Shown here one piece after another: positions 8,737 to 16,866 of a DNA stretch of 64,000 nucleotides. Under the pieces are notes generated by a model, which saw nothing but the letters and a program-made list of their open reading frames with translations, searched no databases and was not told where the DNA came from. The stretch lies in NCBI GenBank assembly GCA_963851415.1, contig CAWKPF010000002.1:2852001-2916000 (forward strand), given 5' to 3'. This DNA comes from CAWKPF01 sp963851415 (lineage in GTDB: Bacteria > Acidobacteriota > Thermoanaerobaculia > Multivoradales > Multivoraceae). Position numbers and translations under genes: made by a program. Position 1 is the first letter of the stretch; each line of letters starts with the position of its first letter.

Positions 8737-10157
8737 GCGATTCCGCTCCCCGGCAAACCTTCCTGGACTACCGGGCTCCAGGTCTCCTCGCTGCCGTGTC
8801 GTCCAATGGGCGCGAACTCCGCTGCCAACGGCACCGGCTGGCGATCGACCCACTCCTCGAGCGAGCGGCGAGCTCTCTGTGCGTAGGCAGTGCGCCGCTC
8901 CCTCTTCTTGAGACGGAGCCCGAGCTCTGGCGTCAGTCCGTAGTTGATGTTGGCCGGCTGGAAGTGTTTGGCTTTCGACTCCGTCAAGTGCCGAGCCAGC
9001 GCGCCGAGAGCGCAGGTCCCGGGGAGTGGCTCCGGATCCTTCGAGCTCGAGGTGGTAGCGAGATGACGCTCGAGGTGGAGGTACAGCGCGATCAGGAGTC
9101 CTGTGGCGGCTGACTCCAGGTAGCCCTCGACTCCGGTGATCTGGCCCGCGAGTCGCACTCGCGGCTCGACCTTGAGCCGATAGAGCGAGTCGAGGTGGGT
9201 GGGTGAGTTGATGAAGGTGTTGCGATGGATCTGACCGAGTCGTACGAACGAGGCCTTCTCGAGGCCCGGGATCAGCTGTAGCACACGCCTCTGATCGCCC
9301 CACTTCAGTCGCGACTGGAAGCCGACGAGGTTGTAGTGGCTTCGAGCCAGGTTCTCCTGGCGGAGCTGCACCACGGCGTGGGGGCGGGACCCGTCGGGAG
9401 GGGTGAGTCCAACGGGCTTCATCGGTCCGAAACAGAGCGTCTGCCGCCCCCGCCGCGCCATCTCCTCGATCGGCAGGCAACCTTCGAAGAAGAGGTCCTT
9501 CTCGAAATTCTCGAGCTCGACCACCGGTGCCTCGATCAGAGCTTCGTAGAAGCGGTCGTACTCCTCCTCGCTCATCGGGGCGTTGAGGTAGTCGTCGCCG
9601 TCTCCCTTGCCATAGCGCGAAGCCCGAAAGAGCTTCGAATGATCGAGCGATTCATCCTCGACAATGGGTGCGATCGCGTCATAGAAGTAGAGATATTCGC
9701 TTCCCAGAAGATCGCGCAGCCGTTGCGACAAGGCTTCTGAGGTGAGCGGCCCGGTCGCCAGGATGACGTCGCCCTCCGGAATCTCGGTGACCTCTCCTCG
9801 TTCCAGCGTGACCTCGGGGCGCGCCGAGATCGTTTCGGTCACCAGCGACGCGAAGCGCTCCCGGTCTACCGCGAGCGCTCCTCCCGCTGGCACTGCACTC
9901 GCTCGTGCCGCTCCGATGATCAGCGATCCGAAGCGCTCCATCTCTCGTTTCAACAGTCCCGCCGCATGTTCCGGGTCGTCGGATCTCAGCGAGTTCGAGC
10001 ACACCAGTTCAGCGAGATCGCCGGTGGAATGTGCGGGGGTAGAGCGGCGGGGTCGCATTTCGTGCAGCACAACGCGGTGTCCCAGGCGGGCCAGCTGGTA
10101 GGCGCACTCCGAGCCGGCGAGTCCGCCACCGATCACGTGGATGGGTTTGTCACTCAT
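8733..10157 (-). CDS. trmFO: Methylenetetrahydrofolate-tRNA-(uracil-5-)-methyltransferase TrmFO
   Basis: The folate- and FAD-dependent enzyme that makes m5U54 in the tRNA T-loop. The 474-residue protein opens with the FAD-binding signature VIGGGLAGSECAYQLARLG (8-26) and has the family motif LVCSNSLRSDDPEHAAGLLK, PAGGALAVDRERF, and the C-terminal INYGLTPEL segment. Length is normal. It is the first gene of the minus-strand block. The 90 bp separating it from the divergent aldolase gene presumably contain both promoters, although no good hexamer pair was found for trmFO. Confidence 0.96.
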   Translation of the reverse strand: MSDKPIHVIGGGLAGSECAYQLARLGHRVVLHEMRPRRSTPAHSTGDLAELVCSNSLRSDDPEHAAGLLKREMERFGSLIIGAARASAVPAGGALAVDRERFASLVTETISARPEVTLERGEVTEIPEGDVILATGPLTSEALSQRLRDLLGSEYLYFYDAIAPIVEDESLDHSKLFRASRYGKGDGDDYLNAPMSEEEYDRFYEALIEAPVVELENFEKDLFFEGCLPIEEMARRGRQTLCFGPMKPVGLTPPDGSRPHAVVQLRQENLARSHYNLVGFQSRLKWGDQRRVLQLIPGLEKASFVRLGQIHRNTFINSPTHLDSLYRLKVEPRVRLAGQITGVEGYLESAATGLLIALYLHLERHLATTSSSKDPEPLPGTCALGALARHLTESKAKHFQPANINYGLTPELGLRLKKRERRTAYAQRARRSLEEWVDRQPVPLAAEFAPIGRHGSEETWSPVVQEGLPGSGIA

Positions 10158-10247
10158 GGTCCGCCTGGTCGCGACCGCACCGCAGGTGGCGCGGGGCCGT
10201 TAGGATAGTAGCCTTTCACAGGGAGCGATCGCGATGGGAGGCAGACG

Positions 10248-11090
10248 TTGAGAGCCAATAGGCTGCGCGAGCGGCTCGATTCGGGCGAGCCCACCTTCGG
10301 AACCCACGCCCAGATCCCCTGGCCCGGCATCATCGAGATTATCGGTCTTGCCGGCTCCTTCGACTATGTCGAGTACGTGGGGGAGTATTCCGCCTTCAGT
10401 CTGGAACTGCTCGAGAACCTGGGGCGGGCGCTCGACCTCTTCCCAGAGATGTCGTCGATGATGAAAGTCGAAGAACCGGGGCGCGGTTTCATCGCGACTC
10501 GATCGCTCGATGCCGGAATCCAGAACGTGCTGTTCACCGACTGTAGGGACGCCGCCGAGGTGCGCGACTGCATCGCCCTGGTACGCCCGGAGAGCCCTCG
10601 CGACGGTGGCGGTTATGTCGGCACCCATGGGGTCGGAATGCGTCGCATCAGCGGCTACGGTGCGGGTGATGGCGCGCGTCCCTGGGTCGAAGCCATGAAT
10701 CGATCCGTGGTGGCGATCATGATCGAGAAGGCGCAGGCGATGGAGAATCTCTCGGAGATCCTGGAGGTCGAAGGCGTCGACATGGTGCAGTTCGGCCCAG
10801 CCGACTACTCCGTGACCATCGGCAAGCCGGGTCAGACCGAGGATCGGGAGGTGGTCGACTCGCACTATCGGATGATCGATCAGGCACTCGAGAGAGGAGT
10901 CCATCCTCGCGTCGAGGTGGGGAGCGTTGAGCAGGTCGAGCCCTTTCGCGCTCGGGGCGTGCGCCATTTCTGTGTCGGCTGGGATGTGCGGGTGCTGGCG
11001 AGCTGGTGTCGGTCGCAAGGCGAGGAGATCGAGCAGCTGACTCGGGAGCTGGGCCCGGGTCCCGCGTCGCGGAGCAGAGACGACGGGTGA
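10248..11090 (+). CDS. HpcH/HpaI aldolase family protein
   Basis: A 280-residue TIM-barrel aldolase or citrate-lyase-beta-like protein. Family features include FGTHAQIPWPGIIEIIG near the start, MMKVEEPGRGFIATRSLDAGIQNV (the LDAG substrate loop), the metal-binding region MIEKAQAMENL, and FGPADYSVTIG. Members cleave or form C-C bonds with pyruvate or oxaloacetate plus aldehydes using a divalent metal; the substrate here cannot be told. Start TTG at 10248 follows GGGAGG at 10236-10241; the ATG at 10234 runs into a stop after five codons. It stands alone, divergent from trmFO and followed by a terminator. Confidence 0.8.
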   Translation: MRANRLRERLDSGEPTFGTHAQIPWPGIIEIIGLAGSFDYVEYVGEYSAFSLELLENLGRALDLFPEMSSMMKVEEPGRGFIATRSLDAGIQNVLFTDCRDAAEVRDCIALVRPESPRDGGGYVGTHGVGMRRISGYGAGDGARPWVEAMNRSVVAIMIEKAQAMENLSEILEVEGVDMVQFGPADYSVTIGKPGQTEDREVVDSHYRMIDQALERGVHPRVEVGSVEQVEPFRARGVRHFCVGWDVRVLASWCRSQGEEIEQLTRELGPGPASRSRDDG

Positions 11091-11105
11091 GCTTCCTGTG
11101 CGGGC

Positions 11106-11141
11106 CGGAGCCGGCTCCGCGGGTGCTCGCACCAGTTTTTT
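11106..11141 (+). terminator. Rho-independent terminator of the aldolase gene
   Basis: Two adjacent hairpins, CGGAG-CCGG-CTCCG (11106-11119) and GGTG-CTCG-CACC (11122-11133), followed by AG and six T residues (11136-11141). It lies 15 bp after the aldolase stop and before the topA promoter. Confidence 0.7.
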
Positions 11142-11214
11142 CCCAGCGTGAGCAAACCCGCGCCGCCATTGGCGAAAGGGCCCCTTGTGCCGCTTCGGTT
11201 GGACCGGCGACGCC

Positions 11215-11243
11215 TTGACAAGCCTTCACCCGGATCGTTTAAG
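11215..11243 (+). promoter_or_regulatory. Sigma-70 type promoter of topA
   Basis: Perfect -35 TTGACA (11215-11220), a 17-bp spacer and -10 TTTAAG (11238-11243). The predicted start, about 11250, leaves only around five nucleotides before the topA ATG, so the mRNA would be nearly leaderless. Confidence 0.7.
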
Positions 11244-11254
11244 GTGCGCGGGCT

Positions 11255-14059
11255 ATGGCCAAGGCTCTCGTCATCGTCGAGTCCCCCGCGAAGGCGCGTA
11301 CCATCTCGAAGTACCTCGGTGAGGACTTCGAAGTCGAGTCTTCGATCGGACACGTGCGTGATCTGCCGTCGAGCGCCGACGAGATTCCGGTCAAGCTCAA
11401 GAAGGAGGCCTGGGCACGCCTGGGCGTCGATGTCGACCACGACTTCAAGCCGCTCTATGTCGTGCCGGCAGCGAAGAAGAAGCAGATCCAGAAGCTCAAG
11501 CAGATGCTCGCCAAGTCCGACGCTCTCTTTCTCGCGACGGATGAAGATCGCGAAGGCGAAGCGATCGCGTGGCACCTGAAGGAGGTGCTGGATCCCAAGG
11601 TTCCCGTGCGGCGAATGGTCTTTGGCGAGATCACCAAGGCTGCGATTCAAAGGGCAGTCGACAGCACTCGTGAGATCGACGATCGTCTGGTGAGCGCTCA
11701 GGAGGCCCGCCGGGTGCTCGATCGTCTCTACGGCTACGAGGTCTCGCCGGTGCTGTGGCGCAAGGTCAAGCCCAAGCTCTCGGCGGGACGGGTCCAGTCC
11801 GTGGCGACACGGCTCATCGTCGATCGGGAGCGGGCCCGGATGGCGTTTCGCTCGGCCGAGTACTGGGACATCGATGCCACTCTCCGCGGCGAGCGTGAAG
11901 AGCGGTCCTTCGGCGCCCGTCTGATCGAGCTCGGGGGTCGACGGATTGCCGCAAGTCGTGACTTCGACGAGCGGACCGGGCAGTTGAAGAGTCCCGATGG
12001 ACTACTCCTCCTGGACGAGAAAGAGGCTTCCCGGCTGGTCGATGCCCTGACCGGCGTTGCCTTCCGCGTCGCAGCGGTCAAGGAGAAGCCCTTCACTCGT
12101 CGGCCGTCTCCTCCATTCATCACGTCGACTCTGCAGCAGGACGCCGGCCGCAAGCTGCGCTTTACTGCCCAGCGCACGATGCGGGTTGCCCAGGGGCTCT
12201 ACGAGAACGGTTACATCACCTACATGCGAACCGACTCGACTCAGCTCTCGGGTGAAGCGCTCAGTGCTGCTCGCGACCAGATCCAGGAGCTCTATGGCGC
12301 GGACTACCTGCCGCCACAACCTCGCACTTTTGCCAACCGCTCCAAGAATGCGCAGGAGGCCCACGAGGCCATTCGTCCGGCCGGACAGTCGTTTCGCACC
12401 CCCGATCAACTGCGCTCCGAGCTCGATCAGGACGCGTATCGTCTCTACGAGCTGATCTGGAAGCGCACTCTGGCCTCACAGATGAAGGACGCCGAGGGCA
12501 CGACCACCAGTGCCCGCATCGAGGCGCCAGTCGGAGGGGAGGCCGCGGTATTCAACGCCTCGGGGCGGGTGATTCGCTTTCAGGGCTTCCTGAAGGTCTA
12601 CGTCGAGAGTCCCGATGCGGAGGCGCGTCGTCGGGCCGAGCGAGACGGGGGAGACGAAGAGCGAATCCTGCCACCTCTCGAGGAGGGCGACCCGCTGGCT
12701 GCCGAGCATCTCGAGCCCCAGGGGCACTCGACCCAGCCCCCGGCGCGCTTCACCGAGGCGAGTCTGGTCAAGGAGCTGGAAGATCGAGGAATCGGTCGGC
12801 CCTCCACCTACGCGTCGATCATCCAGACGATCCAGGATCGCGGCTATGTTTGGAAGAAGGGCACGGCGCTGGTACCGACGTTCACGGCCTTTGCGGTCAC
12901 TCGACTGATGGAGCAACACCTTGCCGGTCTGGTCGACTACGACTTCACCGCTCGCATGGAAGACGACCTCGATGCGATCGCCCGCGGGGAGCGGGAGGCC
13001 AATCCCTGGCTGCACGAGTTCTACTTCGGACCGGAAGACGATCTGGAACACGGAGACGGTCTCGAAGAAAAGGGACTCAAGGACCTCATCGGCTCCGGAT
13101 GGGAGCAGATCGATGCCCGCGCGGTGTGTTCGGTCCGTCTGGGCACGACCGAAGCTGGTGAAGAGATCGCCGTTCGGGTCGGGCGCTACGGTGCCTATCT
13201 TCAGATCGGTGACGGCGAGGTCCGGGCCAACATTCCCGACGACATCCCACCCGAAGAGCTGACCGTCGAAGTTGCGAAGGAGTTGCTGGAGAAGGCGGCG
13301 ATCGGAGACCTTCCCCTGGGGGATCATCCCGAGAGTGGAGAGCCGATCTACGCCAGATCTGGTCGCTTCGGTGACTATGTGCAGTTGGGCGATCCCGAGC
13401 TCGACAGCAAGGGAAAGATCAAGAAGGGCAGCAAGCCGAAGATGGCGAGTCTCTGGCCCGGAATGAGCAAAGACAACCTGACTCTCGATGAGGCAGTGAT
13501 GCTGCTCGGTTTCCCCCGCGAGGTCGGGATCCATCCGGAGACCGGGGAGCCGATCACGGCTCAGGACGGCCGCTATGGGCCCTACCTCAAGATGGGCACA
13601 GACAGCCGCAGTCTCGAGACTCACGAGCAGTTGGCAACGGTCACCCTGGATCAGGCGGTGGAGCTCTTCAAGCAGCCGAAGCGGCGTGGAGCGCAGGCCA
13701 GGTCGGTGCTCAAGGAGCTCGGCTCGCATCCGCAGACAGAGTTGCCGCTCCAGATCAAGGACGGCCGCTTCGGTCCCTATGTGACCGATGGTGTGGTCAA
13801 CGCCTCGGTGCCCAAGGGCAAGGACCCCGAGAAGGTGTCCCTCGACGACGCGGTCGAGCTGATCGCGGCGCGGGAACAGAAACTGCGCGATCAGGGCAAG
13901 GACCCGAGGGCACCCAAAGGAAAGAAGAAGGCGAAGAAGAAGGCCGCCAAGAAGAAGGCCGCCAAGAAGAAGGCAAAGAAGAAGGCCGCGAAGAAGACGA
14001 CCGGGAAGTCACCGTCGAAGAAGGTCGACAAGCGGCCGCCTGCTGATTCGTCTAGCTGA
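11255..14059 (+). CDS. topA: DNA topoisomerase I
   Basis: A type IA topoisomerase that relaxes negative supercoils. The 934-residue protein has the N-terminal Toprim domain (LVIVESPAKARTISKYLG, acidic triad in TDEDREGE at 95-102) and the catalytic Tyr323 in GYITYMRTDST. The C-terminal region lacks the Cys4 zinc fingers of E. coli TopA. Instead it has four GRFGDYVQLG-like Topo_C repeats (roughly 630-880), followed by a very lysine-rich tail (about 885-925) of AKKKA units suited to non-specific DNA binding. No Shine-Dalgarno is seen; the promoter lies almost at the ATG. Tail-to-tail with dprA, overlapping it by 8 bp. Confidence 0.97.
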   Translation: MAKALVIVESPAKARTISKYLGEDFEVESSIGHVRDLPSSADEIPVKLKKEAWARLGVDVDHDFKPLYVVPAAKKKQIQKLKQMLAKSDALFLATDEDREGEAIAWHLKEVLDPKVPVRRMVFGEITKAAIQRAVDSTREIDDRLVSAQEARRVLDRLYGYEVSPVLWRKVKPKLSAGRVQSVATRLIVDRERARMAFRSAEYWDIDATLRGEREERSFGARLIELGGRRIAASRDFDERTGQLKSPDGLLLLDEKEASRLVDALTGVAFRVAAVKEKPFTRRPSPPFITSTLQQDAGRKLRFTAQRTMRVAQGLYENGYITYMRTDSTQLSGEALSAARDQIQELYGADYLPPQPRTFANRSKNAQEAHEAIRPAGQSFRTPDQLRSELDQDAYRLYELIWKRTLASQMKDAEGTTTSARIEAPVGGEAAVFNASGRVIRFQGFLKVYVESPDAEARRRAERDGGDEERILPPLEEGDPLAAEHLEPQGHSTQPPARFTEASLVKELEDRGIGRPSTYASIIQTIQDRGYVWKKGTALVPTFTAFAVTRLMEQHLAGLVDYDFTARMEDDLDAIARGEREANPWLHEFYFGPEDDLEHGDGLEEKGLKDLIGSGWEQIDARAVCSVRLGTTEAGEEIAVRVGRYGAYLQIGDGEVRANIPDDIPPEELTVEVAKELLEKAAIGDLPLGDHPESGEPIYARSGRFGDYVQLGDPELDSKGKIKKGSKPKMASLWPGMSKDNLTLDEAVMLLGFPREVGIHPETGEPITAQDGRYGPYLKMGTDSRSLETHEQLATVTLDQAVELFKQPKRRGAQARSVLKELGSHPQTELPLQIKDGRFGPYVTDGVVNASVPKGKDPEKVSLDDAVELIAAREQKLRDQGKDPRAPKGKKKAKKKAAKKKAAKKKAKKKAAKKTTGKSPSKKVDKRPPADSSS

Positions 14060-15251
14060 GCTGCGATCGCTCTGCGGGCTCCGCCCGCGCGGCCGAAAGC
14101 GAGTTCGTGATGACCAGATACCGCGCTCCGGGCAGCCGCCGCACCCGGCCATCGATCTCGAGCTCGGCCAACACGGCGAGGACTTTGGCCAATGGAAGCC
14201 CGAGACGCTGAGCGGCCTGCTCCGCACTCCAGGGGTCACTGGTTGCTTCGAGCGCGCGCAGGAGCTTCACGCCGGCCTCGTCGACTCGGCCGGTCGGCAG
14301 CCGTAGCGGCGTCGCCACCGGTTTCGGGGTCTCACCGAGGGCGTCTCGAACTCTCAGGGGCAGGGTGTCGAGCACTTCGGCGGGGTCGAGGACGCAGCGC
14401 GCGCCGTCTCGAATCAGCAGGTTGCTGCCACGGCTACGGCGGTCGAAGATCCTGCCGGGTAGAGCCATGACCTCTCGTCCGAGATCGAGAGCGAGGCGTG
14501 CCGTGATCAAGGATCCCGAGCGCGCGGCGGCCTGGATGACCAGGGTCCCCCAGCCGAGCGCTGCGATGAGGCGGTTGCGCACCGGGAAGAAGTGAGGTCT
14601 GGGCTCCACGTCCAGCGGAAACTCACTCACCATGGCTCCGCTGCTCGCGATGGACTCGTGAAGCCGTCGCTGACCGCGGGGATAGTCCACGTCCAGGCCG
14701 CATCCCAGAACCGCGACCGAAAGGCCACCCGAGACCCGCAGTGCGGACTCGTGAGCGGCCCGGTCCACTCCGCGCGCGAAGCCCGAGACCACCACCATTC
14801 CCGCCTCCGAGAATCGCTGGGCGAAGAGACGAGTCGCTTCGAGGGCCCACGGATCGGGGCTCCGCGGCCCGACGATCGAAACGGCGGGGCGGCTCGGAAT
14901 CCGGCCTCGGCAGTAGAGGACGAAGGGCGGTTGCTCCAGATCTCGAAGAGCGCTGGGATACCCATCATCGAAAACGAGCAGGAGCCGGGCGCCGGCACGA
15001 GCGACCCGGTCGCGCTCGATCGCGGCCAGCTGCGCAGCTTGCCCGGCCAGAGCGGAGGCCTCACGCAGCGCGGCAGGGCGAACCCCGACGCGTCTCGCTA
15101 CAGCAGCCGTGGGCGATCGGTCCAGCCACACCGCTCGATGCTTCAGAAGGCGAAACAACGACTCGGGCTGGAAGCGGGTGGCGGCAGTGAGGGCGATCGC
15201 CAGGTCGGTGGCTTCGTCCCAACCTTCGTCCCTCGAATCGGGCGCGGACAT
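14052..15251 (-). CDS. dprA: DNA-processing protein DprA
   Basis: DprA (Smf) binds incoming single-stranded DNA in natural transformation and loads RecA. The 399-residue protein has an N-terminal helical region (1-110), a Rossmann-like DprA domain with VSIVGPRSPD (GSR changed to GPR), VVVSGFARGVDRAAHESAL, LGCGLDVDYPR, FPVRNRLIAAL and ARSGSLITARLALDLGREVMALPG, and a C-terminal winged-helix domain (about 315-380). The ATG at 15251 gives the normal length; the longer frame to 15983 is antisense to the TPR gene. Convergent with topA, as a rearranged version of the usual dprA-topA pair. Confidence 0.93.
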   Translation of the reverse strand: MSAPDSRDEGWDEATDLAIALTAATRFQPESLFRLLKHRAVWLDRSPTAAVARRVGVRPAALREASALAGQAAQLAAIERDRVARAGARLLLVFDDGYPSALRDLEQPPFVLYCRGRIPSRPAVSIVGPRSPDPWALEATRLFAQRFSEAGMVVVSGFARGVDRAAHESALRVSGGLSVAVLGCGLDVDYPRGQRRLHESIASSGAMVSEFPLDVEPRPHFFPVRNRLIAALGWGTLVIQAAARSGSLITARLALDLGREVMALPGRIFDRRSRGSNLLIRDGARCVLDPAEVLDTLPLRVRDALGETPKPVATPLRLPTGRVDEAGVKLLRALEATSDPWSAEQAAQRLGLPLAKVLAVLAELEIDGRVRRLPGARYLVITNSLSAARAEPAERSQLS

Positions 15252-15401
15252 TGCAGCGCTCCTCGATCTGTAGTAGTGAGCGGTCACGGGAGGCAAGACT
15301 CCCTCGATGAACCAGGACGACAACGGCGGGCACGACCTGTCACCCGATCGGCTCGGAGCTTTCTTGCCGATCGGGTGAATCCAAGCCCACCGGTGCTCGG
15401 G

Positions 15402-15407
15402 TATACT
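15402..15407 (+). promoter_or_regulatory. Candidate -10 element of the TPR gene
   Basis: TATACT, five of six matches to TATAAT, without a recognisable -35. The ATG at 15414 lies six bases past it, where transcription would be expected to begin, and no Shine-Dalgarno precedes the ATG, so a leaderless transcript is possible. Confidence 0.4.
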
Positions 15408-15413
15408 GAATCG

Positions 15414-15932
15414 ATGCTCTATTCGGGTCGATTGCACGGGTGGTCCCCGTCGTGGGGAAGGCTGGCCGGGAGGCCGCGGCTCCTGGTGCGAGCGCTCGTG
15501 CTCGGCGTGCTGATCCTGGCCCTGGGCGGTGGGGCCCAGGCCGAGAAGAAGGAGAAGGGCGAAGCGTCGGTCAAGGAGCAGCTCCGCTTCGGGGTCAAGA
15601 TGGCGGAGCGAGGGTTGTGGCGAGAGGCCCTGTTTCGCTTTCGGCAGGCCCAGCGCCTGGACCCGCAGAACCCGGAAGTGCTCAACAACGTTGCTGTCGC
15701 TCACGAAGCGCTGGGGTTGTTCGAGCAGGCGCTGACTCTCTACCGTCAGGCGCTGGAGCTCGACCAGGACAACAAGACCCTGCGCCGCAACTACGCTCGC
15801 TTCGTCGAGTTCTATCAGGCGTACAAGCCGCCCGAGCCTCCGGCCGAGGGCGATTCGACAGGCGGGGAGGCCGCAGAGGATCCACCCGCGACACGCGACT
15901 CCGAGCAAACCGAGGGGGAGGGCAGAGGCTGA
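15414..15932 (+). CDS. Exported TPR protein
   Basis: A 172-residue protein with an N-terminal signal or anchor (RLLVRALVLGVLILALGGGAQA, about 22-43), then at least two tetratricopeptide repeats (about 58-125; LRFGVKMAERGLWREALFRF and NVAVAHEALGLFEQALTLYR), and an acidic, disordered tail rich in Glu, Asp and Pro (about 140-172). TPR units mediate protein-protein contact. The ATG at 15414 was chosen because the signal peptide follows it directly; the open frame extends upstream only through the dprA antisense. It heads a plus-strand group with the unknown exported protein and the fusion protein, which may be its partners. Confidence 0.75.
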   Translation: MLYSGRLHGWSPSWGRLAGRPRLLVRALVLGVLILALGGGAQAEKKEKGEASVKEQLRFGVKMAERGLWREALFRFRQAQRLDPQNPEVLNNVAVAHEALGLFEQALTLYRQALELDQDNKTLRRNYARFVEFYQAYKPPEPPAEGDSTGGEAAEDPPATRDSEQTEGEGRG

Positions 15933-16088
15933 CCCGCTGGGAGGTCGGTGTCGACCCCAGAAAGGGACGCGAAGACGCACCACTCACGGCGCCGACCCGG
16001 CATCCGTCGAGAGGTGATGGCGCCTCGCGAGGTTGGCCCACGACTTGCGACTCGTCCCACGAACGAGCGACAATGACGGAGTAGATCC

Positions 16089-16802
16089 ATGCGCCGAATC
16101 TCAGCCATGACCGCGTTCCTGTCCGGGATCGCTTCGCTACTGGTGGTCACTCTCGTGACGGTGGCCCCCCTGGAGGCGAGTGAGGTCGACGTGCGTTTGC
16201 GGCTGCCGATGCGTGCGCGACTGGACCTGACCGATCGCGAGTCCCTCGTGCCGCTGCCGTTCATCATCATCACCCAGGAGGGAGAGGCTCGTCTGGGAAC
16301 GGACTTCGACGTGTTGGCGGAGTTTCGTCGATATCTGCTCAAGATCCTGCGTCGAGACACGAAGCTGAAGATCATCGAGAGTGGACCGATCGACTTCCCG
16401 ACCTACGATCTGGAGCTGCTGTCTCGCGACGAGGACTTCTGGCGGATGGTCGGTGAACGCAATCAGGCCGATCTCGTGCTCACCGGGAGTATCGACTTCG
16501 ATGTTCAGGATCGCAGCGGATATCGAACCGAGGAGTACACCTCACCATTCGATGGTCGCACCTACTATCGACAGGTACTGGTCGAGCAGACGGGCTTCGA
16601 GTTCGACATTCTCGTGTTCGTTTTCGACGGCAAGACCGGAGAGCTGCTGCACTCTGACAATTTCAAGGACTTCAAGCGTTTCGACGCCGAGGATGCGGAC
16701 ATCATGCAGGGCATGTTCTCGAACCTCTACGCGCTCGAGGACCGACTGCTCGGCATCTTCATCCAGAAAGAGATCGAAGTGAGTCGGACGCTGTTCCAGT
16801 GA
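16089..16802 (+). CDS. Exported protein of unknown function
   Basis: A 237-residue protein with a signal peptide (about 1-31, ending near LEASE). No family is recognised. The mature part alternates strands and helices: FIIITQEGEARLGTDFDVLAEFRRYLLKIL, KIIESGPIDFPTYDLELLSRDEDFWRMVGERNQADLVLTGSIDF, then FDILVFVFDGKTGELLHSDNF. The pattern of ADLVLTGSI followed by a strand and a DGKTGEL turn recalls CsgG/LpoB-type periplasmic folds, but that is only an impression. GGAG about 8 bases before the ATG serves as ribosome binding site. It lies 64 bp before the fusion protein, in the same orientation. Confidence 0.7.
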   Translation: MRRISAMTAFLSGIASLLVVTLVTVAPLEASEVDVRLRLPMRARLDLTDRESLVPLPFIIITQEGEARLGTDFDVLAEFRRYLLKILRRDTKLKIIESGPIDFPTYDLELLSRDEDFWRMVGERNQADLVLTGSIDFDVQDRSGYRTEEYTSPFDGRTYYRQVLVEQTGFEFDILVFVFDGKTGELLHSDNFKDFKRFDAEDADIMQGMFSNLYALEDRLLGIFIQKEIEVSRTLFQ

Positions 16803-16866
16803 TTCTCGTTTCAGTGATGTCTCGTCGTTTGATCAGTCGCGCTGCATGCTACGGAGGAGAGAATCG

